From contig DATKMG010000581.1 in assembly GCA_035541995.1 (NCBI GenBank), positions 1 through 5,465 of the forward strand: a stretch of DNA of 5,465 bases, read 5' to 3'. Of the stretch, positions 1 through 5,222 are shown piece by piece. A program made the translations under genes and the position numbers. The notes beneath the pieces were generated by a model. It did no database searches. It had not been told where the DNA came from and saw nothing but the letters and a program-made list of their open reading frames with translations. The number at the start of each line of letters is the position of its first letter. Positions within the stretch are counted from its first letter, which is position 1. Origin of the DNA: DATKMG01 sp035541995 (lineage in GTDB: Bacteria > Acidobacteriota > Terriglobia > Versatilivoradales > Versatilivoraceae).

Positions 1-2562
1 CGGATAACGCTTGAGGTCAGGCACGAAGTTCAAGGTGTGCAGGTACTCGCATTGAACGATATCGTAATCCCCATTTTTCAATTCATTGAGGACTTCTTTC
101 CTCATGAGCAGGAATGCGTGCACTACCGCAAAGAGTTTTGAGATAAGGAATGAGCTCTTGAGCTCCTCATTGTAAGGATATAGAGGAATTGTTTTAACCT
201 TCGCGCAGAGCTGTGATAGAGACGCTATCTGTGGAGCATCCTCGTCCGATTCGGTGAAGGCCAGCAGGGAGATCTCATACCGCAGCGACAGGCTTCGGAT
301 GAGGTTGACCAAGATCCAGGAACCATCCAATCCTAGCCGGGGTAGACGTTTTGAGATGATCAGGATCTTGCGGGGTCTCTTGCCATTCCTGGAGTTTCGA
401 AAAAAGCGGTGCCGGTAGAAAAACCAGTGGTCTACAGTTTCCAGGATTTCTTTGTCGGAGACTACCCATTGCGTCCGACGGGTCAACCTGTTTCTAAGTA
501 TGGTAGGGACTTTGAGTATAGCCCCCATGAAGGCCCTGAAAATGGCCAGATGGCCGCGGCTTATGTCAAGCAGTATTCGCAATGGGAGCATCAAGAGGTG
601 TTTTACGAAAAGCTTGGGCGACGTGACATTTTGCCAAAACAGTATGAAGAGATTCCGGGAGATCAAATAATCGATCTTCCGATCCCCCATCAAAGTTACA
701 TTGGTGCTGCGGTGTTTGTGAATGACGTGGCTCCGAGGGCAAAAGAGCACCCGATACCCGCACTTCCAGGCTCGATAGGAAAGATCGGCATCCTCCACGT
801 ATCCGGGATTGTAAACTTCATTAAAACCACCCAGGGCCAGGAATTTCTCGCGAGAGTAGGCGCTGGAGCCCCCGCCGGCGTAAAAAACCGGGACATATTC
901 CCGCTCGAGATCCGACTCGTTGGGCTGGGAATGACCTACATGAACGCAGCCGAAGACCAACGAGCCAAAGGTTTTCCCGGTTTCTTCGCGGGCCTTGGAT
1001 TGGTCGTAGTTGAAAATCTGCGAGCTGACGGCAAAAGTGTCCGGATATTCGAAACCCTTCAAGAGAGGTTCGAGAAAATCGCGTTCAACGATGACATCAT
1101 TATTAAGAAGGACAACAATCTCGTTCTTGGCACTCCGCACCGCAATGTTGTTGGCCCGACAAAACCGGTAGTTCTTGGCCAGTTCGATCAATCGCACACC
1201 AGGATAGTGGGTTCGTATGTAATCCTGGGTCCCGTCAGTACTTCCGTTATCTACGAGAATGATTTCGTGCCCTCCCCCAGCCTGTTCGACTGCTACCTGA
1301 ACAGAGTGGAGGCATTCATCCAAGAGTTCTTTTTTGTTCCAGGAGAGCACGATGATGGACGCTTTTCGACACGAAGAGCTAACAAGGTGCGCGGGCCCCG
1401 AGGTGATCCGTGGTTCCTCAGTCAGTTGGTCGTATAGGGCTTCGACTTGCTTGACCATGAAAGACCGGTCGAAAAAGCTATGAACTCGTTTGAGGCCCTC
1501 TTCCTGCAGGCTGATTCTATCCTTGGGGTTCGCCAGTAACTCGATGACGGAACTGGAGACAGCGTCAGGATCCGCCGGCGGGATTAACCTGCCCGTGCCC
1601 GGAACAATCGCCTCCGGAGTCCCATTAACCGCTGTGGCAATGACCGGCAATCCAACAGCCATCGCTTCGAGAATGCTCAGAGGCAATCCTTCAAAAATGG
1701 AGGTGAGGAGGAAAAGGTCCATGGCAGACAGAACGTCACAAATGTCTTCCCGGACCCCTGCGAAGATGACAAAGGGTTCCAGATTGGCCTGTCTAACCTT
1801 AGTCTGCAGTGTGTCATATTCAGGACCGGCTCCCACCCAGAGAAAGCGGGTTTCAGGGAAGACTTCTAAAATCCGGGGAATGGCCTGGATGATGTATTCG
1901 TGCCCCTTTTGAAAACTGAATCGTGCTACTGTACCCACAAGGTACACATCATCAGCGATCCCGAATTCCGATCGAACTCTAGCCCTACCGGTTTCTGAGA
2001 ACCTGAACTGGTTGACATCGACGCCATTGCGGATTAGCTTCACGCGGAAAGGATTGATCTTGTAGTCCTCAACGAGGATTTGTTTGTTGGCTTGGGATAC
2101 AACAATGGTGTAGTCCAGGCAGAAGGTCAAAAGCTTCTTGGCCAGTTCTCTGGTTCGGATCCCCGCCCTTTTCCCGGAAGCCAACTCGAAAGTAAGATGC
2201 TCAGTGGCCAGCTTCCATGGAACTCGACTGACCCAGGCAGCCAACGCAGGAAAGACGCAACCAAAGGAATTGTTGAGGTTGAAATGTACAATCTCTGGCT
2301 TCTTTTCCCGGAAATAACGTAAAGGGACCAAGAAATTCTCGAGGAGGCTCCTGCTGTGAGTCTCCACAAAGTCAACTGGGATTCCCTCCCGGCCAAAGAA
2401 CTCTGCGAGGGGCAGTATCTTGGGCCGATAGGTGAGGGCCACTCTGGGTTCGTAGCATTCACGGTTGATTTGCGGGACAAGCAGTTTGAGGTATTCCTCA
2501 GCTCCTCCCAGGAAGATTGCATCCGAGAAATAAATGACCTTGTGACGTGCATGCATAGTCAT
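1..2562 (-). CDS. Multidomain glycosyltransferase fusion, GT4-GT2-GT4 (3' end outside window)
   Basis: Reading the minus strand from ATG 2562 gives 854 codons without a stop, so the C-terminus lies beyond the left edge. Domain 1 (about residues 7-385) is a GT-B, GT4-type transferase. It starts KVIYFSDAIFLGGAEEYL, has the nucleotide-binding-loop sequence GTVARFSFQKG (210-220) and the EX7E motif at E291 and E299 within EGLPLSILEAMAVGLPV. Domain 2 (about 400-640) is a GT-A, GT2-type transferase. It begins ASIIVLSWNKKE (401-412), has VDNGSTDGT (437-445), LLNND (485-489) in the DXD position, and GGF...VEDADLSYRAW (578-599). Domain 3 begins near 731 (RKILIISKRLPRLGLDGSW) and looks like the N-terminal half of a second GT4 domain. 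The inferred role is sequential sugar transfer in the cytoplasm during surface-glycan assembly; sugars and linkages cannot be read. Start: ATG 2562 or ATG 2556. There is no well-spaced Shine-Dalgarno site, and an in-frame TTG at 2634 is less likely. The frame is clean across both domain junctions. Confidence 0.93.
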   Translation of the reverse strand, partial: MTMHARHKVIYFSDAIFLGGAEEYLKLLVPQINRECYEPRVALTYRPKILPLAEFFGREGIPVDFVETHSRSLLENFLVPLRYFREKKPEIVHFNLNNSFGCVFPALAAWVSRVPWKLATEHLTFELASGKRAGIRTRELAKKLLTFCLDYTIVVSQANKQILVEDYKINPFRVKLIRNGVDVNQFRFSETGRARVRSEFGIADDVYLVGTVARFSFQKGHEYIIQAIPRILEVFPETRFLWVGAGPEYDTLQTKVRQANLEPFVIFAGVREDICDVLSAMDLFLLTSIFEGLPLSILEAMAVGLPVIATAVNGTPEAIVPGTGRLIPPADPDAVSSSVIELLANPKDRISLQEEGLKRVHSFFDRSFMVKQVEALYDQLTEEPRITSGPAHLVSSSCRKASIIVLSWNKKELLDECLHSVQVAVEQAGGGHEIILVDNGSTDGTQDYIRTHYPGVRLIELAKNYRFCRANNIAVRSAKNEIVVLLNNDVIVERDFLEPLLKGFEYPDTFAVSSQIFNYDQSKAREETGKTFGSLVFGCVHVGHSQPNESDLEREYVPVFYAGGGSSAYSREKFLALGGFNEVYNPGYVEDADLSYRAWKCGYRVLFCPRSHVIHKHRSTNVTLMGDRKIDYLISRNLFILFWQNVTSPKLFVKHLLMLPLRILLDISRGHLAIFRAFMGAILKVPTILRNRLTRRTQWVVSDKEILETVDHWFFYRHRFFRNSRNGKRPRKILIISKRLPRLGLDGSWILVNLIRSLSLRYEISLLAFTESDEDAPQIASLSQLCAKVKTIPLYPYNEELKSSFLISKLFAVVHAFLLMRKEVLNELKNGDYDIVQCEYLHTLNFVPDLKRYP

Positions 2563-2564
2563 TA

Positions 2565-2635
2565 GTGGAGAATTTTGAGCCCAGTCTCCACGGGTTTTCG
2601 CATCGCACCGGGCAGAGGTGCTTCCTGGGCTCAAA
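2565..2635 (-). promoter_or_regulatory. Structured 5' leader of the glycosyltransferase fusion
   Basis: In the minus-strand RNA sense the arms TTTGAGCCCAG (2635-2625) and CTGGGCTCAAA (2584-2574) form a perfect 11-bp stem. Inside it, GCACC and GGTGC form a small 5-bp hairpin with a 7-nt loop. A second perfect pairing joins GTGGAGA (2591-2585) to TCTCCAC (2571-2565), which ends 2 nt before ATG 2562. The loop of this second stem contains the 3' arm of the first, so the two are either alternatives or a pseudoknot. GTGGAGA is the only Shine-Dalgarno-like segment nearby, and the start-proximal pairing would bury it. A role in translation control is inferred. It matches no riboswitch class that I recognise. 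It could also be a palindromic repeat with no RNA role. Confidence 0.45.
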
Positions 2636-2646
2636 CAAGTTCAAAA

Positions 2647-2675
2647 AGTATACAGCAGCGAAGGGGACGGGGCAA
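2647..2675 (-). promoter_or_regulatory. Candidate sigma70-type promoter for the glycosyltransferase fusion
   Basis: On the minus strand a -35-like TTGCCC (2675-2670) is followed after exactly 17 bp by a -10-like TATACT (2652-2647). They match consensus at 4/6 and 5/6 positions. Transcription would start near 2640, giving a leader of about 78 nt that contains the stem-loops annotated at 2565-2635. The -35 box overlaps the left arm (2671-2677) of the neighbouring palindrome. The assignment rests on sequence resemblance only. Confidence 0.45.
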
Positions 2676-2731
2676 CCGATCATGGGGCGGAGGAGCGGGA
2701 TGTCCTCATCCCGCCGACCTAACTGGTTGCC
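2671..2731. repeat. Nested palindrome with central hairpin
   Basis: Outer arms GGCAACC (2671-2677) and GGTTGCC (2725-2731) are perfect 7-bp inverted repeats. Within them, GCGGGATG (2695-2702) and CATCCCGC (2707-2714) form a perfect 8-bp hairpin with a TCCT loop. No T-run follows on either strand, so a simple intrinsic terminator is unlikely. It resembles a REP-like or mini-element palindrome. It lies next to the candidate promoter of the GT fusion and overlaps its -35 box. Confidence 0.55.
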
Positions 2732-2732
2732 A

Positions 2733-2747
2733 GCGCCCAAGAGGCGC
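2733..2747. repeat. Small GC hairpin
   Basis: GCGCC (2733-2737) and GGCGC (2743-2747) pair perfectly around the 5-nt loop CAAGA. It starts 2 bp after the preceding nested palindrome and may belong to the same repeat unit. No function is assignable. Confidence 0.35.
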
Positions 2748-2771
2748 GACGTGTGGATTCGCGGCTGGTTT

Positions 2772-2846
2772 GTAGGGGCAGGCCCCAGTGCCTGCCCGCG
2801 GGCTGTCATGATCTGGTCGAGGGCGGAAACGGAGGTCCGCCCCTAC
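2772..2846. repeat. Palindromic mini-element 1 with GTAGGGGC terminal inverted repeats
   Basis: The ends GTAGGGGC (2772-2779) and GCCCCTAC (2839-2846) are perfect inverted repeats. Each end begins its own hairpin: GGGCAGGC (2776-2783) pairs with GCCTGCCC (2790-2797) around CCCAGT, and GGGCGGA (2821-2827) pairs with TCCGCCC (2836-2842) around an 8-nt loop. About 23 bp separate the hairpins. Hairpins facing inward from inverted termini suggest a dispersed, non-coding repeat family of REP or MITE type. It encodes no transposase, so mobility is inferred only. Confidence 0.65.
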
Positions 2847-2858
2847 GACTGAGCTGTT

Positions 2859-2926
2859 GGTAGGGACGCGCTGCCGCACGTCCGCAATCGGAAACGCAAA
2901 AGGGACGCGAGCACCCCGTCCCTACC
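2859..2926. repeat. Palindromic mini-element 2 with GGTAGGGACG terminal inverted repeats
   Basis: The ends GGTAGGGACG (2859-2868) and CGTCCCTACC (2917-2926) are perfect 10-bp inverted repeats. As in element 1, each end forms its own hairpin: GGACG (2864-2868) with CGTCC (2879-2883), and GGGACG (2902-2907) with CGTCCC (2917-2922). It lies 12 bp after element 1, shares the GTAGGG terminus and the two-hairpin plan, and differs inside. It is probably a second subfamily of the same kind of intergenic repeat. Confidence 0.65.
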
Positions 2927-2997
2927 GGATCAACTCCATTCGCTTGGTGGAAGTTCTCGACACCTTCTGCATCATTATTGATGGCGCAACAAATTCC

Positions 2998-3014
2998 GTT
3001 GACCTGGAGTCAAC
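2998..3014. other. Short dyad GTTGAC-N5-GTCAAC
   Basis: A perfect 6-bp inverted repeat with a 5-bp centre (CTGGA). The size and symmetry would fit a dimeric regulator binding site in the upstream region of the flippase gene, but it is about 300 bp from that start and no promoter is clear beside it. Chance is a real possibility. Confidence 0.25.
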
Positions 3015-3040
3015 TCTCAGCGACAGTGTTAGGTTGTTCG

Positions 3041-3064
3041 GGTGAACTTAATGAGTTCTTCACC
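3041..3064. other. Imperfect dyad GGTGAA...TTCACC
   Basis: GGTGAA (3041-3046) and TTCACC (3059-3064) are perfect inverted repeats flanking an inner GAACT-TAATG-AGTTC dyad that shares bases with the left arm. It directly precedes the 11-bp tandem repeat. It may be an operator or the edge of a repeat element; no role can be shown. Confidence 0.3.
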
Positions 3065-3086
3065 ATCTAGCTACTATCTAGTTAGT
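3065..3086. repeat. Two tandem 11-bp units rich in CTAG
   Basis: ATCTAGCTACT (3065-3075) is followed without a gap by ATCTAGTTAGT (3076-3086), identical at 9 of 11 positions. The 11-bp period is close to one helical turn. The second copy runs 2 bp into the left terminal repeat of the 217-bp element, so it may be a flanking target, an operator pair or chance. Confidence 0.35.
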
Positions 3087-3301
3087 TTCTGTCGCGAAAC
3101 CGCAGGATTGAAGGAAGACTCCCTCCAGGGCTGAGGAGGGGATGCGGCCCGCAGCGCTGCTGGGGCGGTGAGAGGTTCTGCAATACCGAGACTGGCTTGG
3201 CCTCTACGGATTGTTCAAACCACCCCGCCGCAGCGTGTGGCTGTGGCTGCCCCTCCTTACCCAAGGACGGGAGCCTATTTGCCAAGTTTCGCGACAGAAA
3301 C
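3085..3301. mobile_element. MITE-like 217-bp element with perfect 16-bp terminal inverted repeats
   Basis: GTTTCTGTCGCGAAAC at 3085-3100 recurs as its exact reverse complement, GTTTCGCGACAGAAAC, at 3286-3301. The inner arms are also partly complementary. For example, the left arm near 3119-3141 (CTCCC-TCC...GAGGAGGGG) matches the reverse complement of the right arm near 3249-3274 (CTCCC-GTCC...AAGGAGGGG), so the whole element could fold as one long imperfect hairpin. Local stems include CCCTCC/GGAGGG (3121-3140) and the palindrome GCAGCGCTGC (3151-3160). No transposase is encoded and I see no clear target-site duplication. Its right end is 8 bp before the flippase ATG, so it supplies the immediate 5' region of that gene. 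The alternative is a structured leader RNA rather than a transposable element. Confidence 0.6.
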
Positions 3302-3309
3302 CAGCAAAT

Positions 3310-4782
3310 ATGAGCACGGAAAATCCATTGTCAACAACGGTCGAGGTCGGCTCAAAGACTGTCCAGGGTGCAACCTTGATGATCCTGCGGACCCTGGTAC
3401 TGTACCCCGTCGGATTTGCGGGAGAAGTGTGTCTGGCCCGGCTCCTTTCCCCGGGTGATTTCGGGATCTTCGCGATTGCCAGCTTCATTACTGTTACTTT
3501 GGCAGGAGTCATGGAAGTGGGATTGGCCGCATCTTTGATCCAGCGACCTGAACCCCCCAGCGATGAGGAATATCAAACTCTTTTCACTTTTCAAATTGCC
3601 AGTGTCTCGTTTCTGGTGTTGGCTGTTTTCTTTGCAGCCCCTTGGTTGTTTCCGCTCCTGAATTTCCAGGTGAGGATTCGATGGACCGTTCTGGCTCTGC
3701 TCCTATGCCCCTGGATCAGCTCTTTCGGTACAATCTCTAGTGTCAGACTGGAGCGGAAGTTGCGGTATCCAGTATTTGCCAAGATCGACGTCTTCCGCGG
3801 CCTGACTTATGTGACAGTTGCTGTGACCACGGCCTACTTGGGCGCAAAGTGGTGGAGTTTCGTGGCTGCCATAATAGCCAGCACTGTGGTCAAGACCTGG
3901 ATCACTTACCGCGAAGAACCGTGGCCCGTCAAATTTCGATTGAACCTGTCAGGGATGGGAAATACGTTGCGCTTTGGCTTCCTCTTCCAATGCTCTACCT
4001 TGACTTCCTTATTTCGCGACCAAATCGCAGTCCTCCTAGGAGGTCCCTTGTTCGGACCGCAATCGGTGGGATATTTGAATTGGGCTAAAAACACTACCTA
4101 TTATACGAGTCAGATTTTCACCCAAGTGGTTTCCCGGGTGGCCTTCCCATCGATTTCGCGAATTCAGCACGACGCGGAGACCGTGGGAAAGATGACTGAA
4201 TTGATTTTCAAGTACGTTAACCTGTTCACTTTTCCAGCCATTCTGATTTTTGCCTCTTTGATCCCGGAGTTTGTGACCACTGTGTTCACCGAGAAATGGC
4301 AGGCGGCAATTCCCGCCTTCTATTTCATGTCGCTGCGCATGGTAGGCTCAAATGTCACCACCCTGTATATCAGTGTCCTGAATGCTCTGGGCGAAGTGAG
4401 AACCTCTCTTCGAATTCTTGTCTGGTGGACCATAGCGGATTGGGTACTGGCGATCTTCTTTTGTCAGTGGTTTGGATTCACGGGAATCGCTGCCGCTTAT
4501 GGAGTCAGTGTCGTTCCTGTCTCCTTCTGGCTCATCCGGGAATTGCGACCGTACGCTTCGGTCAACCTCAGGGTCAGCTTCTATACGCCCCTGCTGTTGA
4601 GTCTCTCCGTCAGCTTAGCCATTGTGATGATCAAGTCCTTCGTCTCCATCTCTGTGGTGACGGTTTTTGGTTTGGCATTTGCCGGACTACTTGCTTATTC
4701 ACTCCTTTGTATGGCCCTGGAAGGGAAGACCCTGCTGGCGGAAGGAAGATTTTTTCTTGAGTCAGTTTACAGGCGAATATGA
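3310..4782 (+). CDS. Wzx/WzxC-like oligosaccharide flippase
   Basis: A 490-residue polytopic inner-membrane protein of the polysaccharide-transporter (MOP/PST) superfamily. By family it would flip lipid-linked glycan units from the cytoplasmic to the periplasmic face. Features seen: the N-terminal LARLLSPGDFG (42-52) typical of this family; about 12-13 hydrophobic segments, near 19-45, 51-75, 92-118, 125-143, 163-178, 181-197, 219-245, 300-325, 334-355, 369-388, 391-409, 423-441 and 445-470; and FTEKWQAAIP (327-336), like the GEKW-type motif of WzxC relatives. The length is normal for the family. The frame is open upstream to TTG 3211, but the extra 33 residues lie inside the inverted-repeat element and are not flippase-like, so ATG 3310 (MSTENPLSTT) is preferred. 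No clear Shine-Dalgarno site precedes it. The stop TGA overlaps the Nudix ATG. The specific glycan is unknown. Confidence 0.9.
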   Translation: MSTENPLSTTVEVGSKTVQGATLMILRTLVLYPVGFAGEVCLARLLSPGDFGIFAIASFITVTLAGVMEVGLAASLIQRPEPPSDEEYQTLFTFQIASVSFLVLAVFFAAPWLFPLLNFQVRIRWTVLALLLCPWISSFGTISSVRLERKLRYPVFAKIDVFRGLTYVTVAVTTAYLGAKWWSFVAAIIASTVVKTWITYREEPWPVKFRLNLSGMGNTLRFGFLFQCSTLTSLFRDQIAVLLGGPLFGPQSVGYLNWAKNTTYYTSQIFTQVVSRVAFPSISRIQHDAETVGKMTELIFKYVNLFTFPAILIFASLIPEFVTTVFTEKWQAAIPAFYFMSLRMVGSNVTTLYISVLNALGEVRTSLRILVWWTIADWVLAIFFCQWFGFTGIAAAYGVSVVPVSFWLIRELRPYASVNLRVSFYTPLLLSLSVSLAIVMIKSFVSISVVTVFGLAFAGLLAYSLLCMALEGKTLLAEGRFFLESVYRRI

Positions 4783-5204
4783 GCCGAGCTTATCCCGAGA
4801 ATCCGATATGTGCAGTTGGCGCCATGATCTTCAAGGATCACAGAATCCTGCTGGTCAAACGCGGTCACCCTCCGGGTTTCGGCAAGTGGTCCATTCCAGG
4901 TGGAATGGTCCAATTGGGAGAAACGTTGGAAGAAGCCGTAATTCGTGAAGCTCGCGAGGAAACCGGCCTGGAAGTTCGCCCGCTTAGACTGGGTAAAGCG
5001 GTGGAGCGTATCTTCCGTGACGTCGAGTCTCGGATAGAGTATCACTACATCATATTGGATTATGTTTGCGAGATCCTGGGTGGTGCCTTGCAGGCGGGGT
5101 CTGATGCTTTGGCAGTTGATTGGGTGAAAGTCGAGTCCTTAGACCAACTTGACATGACGGAAGGAACCGCACGGGTCATCCGGGAGGTCTTTCGGGACCT
5201 TTGA
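4779..5204 (+). CDS. Nudix hydrolase (MutT / ADP-ribose pyrophosphatase-like)
   Basis: A 141-residue cytoplasmic protein with a complete Nudix box, GX5EX7REUXEEXGU, at residues 42-64. It reads G42, E48, then REAREETGL with R56, E57, E60 and E61 as the metal-binding and catalytic core. The preceding GKWSIPGG (35-42) is typical of the fold, and the protein has about the size of a single Nudix domain. The family cleaves nucleoside diphosphates linked to another moiety. The substrate here is unknown; nucleotide-sugars, ADP-ribose or oxidised nucleotides are all possible. The ATG overlaps the flippase TGA as ATGA, implying translational coupling and one transcript, with a weak AGGCG just upstream. 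Placement within glycan genes suggests, but does not prove, a nucleotide-sugar-related role. Confidence 0.92.
   Translation: MSRAYPENPICAVGAMIFKDHRILLVKRGHPPGFGKWSIPGGMVQLGETLEEAVIREAREETGLEVRPLRLGKAVERIFRDVESRIEYHYIILDYVCEILGGALQAGSDALAVDWVKVESLDQLDMTEGTARVIREVFRDL
5185..5200 (+). terminator. Weak candidate terminator hairpin at the end of the Nudix gene
   Basis: AGGTC (5185-5189) and GACCT (5196-5200) pair around TTTCGG, and two G-T wobbles could lengthen the stem. A moderately T-rich tail follows (TTTGATTGCACTCTTTTG). The hairpin lies inside the last codons of the Nudix gene and the tail is not a clean T-run, so termination is only possible. The position between convergent genes fits. Confidence 0.25.
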
Positions 5205-5222
5205 TTGCACTCTTTTGAAAAT

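Larger units (their letters stand above)
2563..3309. other. Gene-free, palindrome-rich region between divergent genes
   Basis: This 747-bp stretch separates the minus-strand GT fusion from the plus-strand flippase. Short open frames exist here, but none has a recognisable motif, a good ribosome binding site or a plausible protein composition. They read through GC-rich inverted repeats. The supported contents are the leader, promoter, repeats and dyads listed separately. In 2927-2997 I see only a minor CATCA-TTAT-TGATG dyad at 2970-2983. I found no convincing plus-strand promoter for the flippase: TTGACC at 2999-3004 lacks a -10 box at proper spacing. Confidence 0.75.

Noticed and set aside
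409..1437. A 342-codon plus-strand open frame
   Set aside because: It lies wholly antisense to the GT fusion, whose frame shows clear GT2 motifs. The plus-strand translation has no recognisable domain, so it is a shadow frame.
1490..2552. Several mid-length frames on both strands (for example 1490-1912 plus and 2127-2552 minus)
   Set aside because: All overlap the GT4 domain coded in another minus-strand frame and lack family motifs.
2999..3027. TTGACC as a -35 box for the flippase
   Set aside because: No acceptable -10 hexamer occurs 15-19 bp downstream.
2565..3045. Small plus-strand frames in the intergenic region (2565-2852, 2857-3045)
   Set aside because: They read through palindromic repeats, giving Arg/Gly/Pro-rich translations typical of GC-rich non-coding DNA, without ribosome binding sites.
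2671..3301. A CRISPR array
   Set aside because: The repeats are inverted and unequal, with no evenly spaced identical direct repeats and no cas genes in the window.
3211..3309. TTG 3211 as the true flippase start
   Set aside because: The added residues fall inside the inverted-repeat element and do not resemble flippase N-termini; ATG 3310 gives a normal family length.
3077..3310. Target-site duplication flanking the 217-bp element
   Set aside because: Sequences just outside the two 16-bp termini (TAGTTA and CAGCAA) do not match, so none is claimed.
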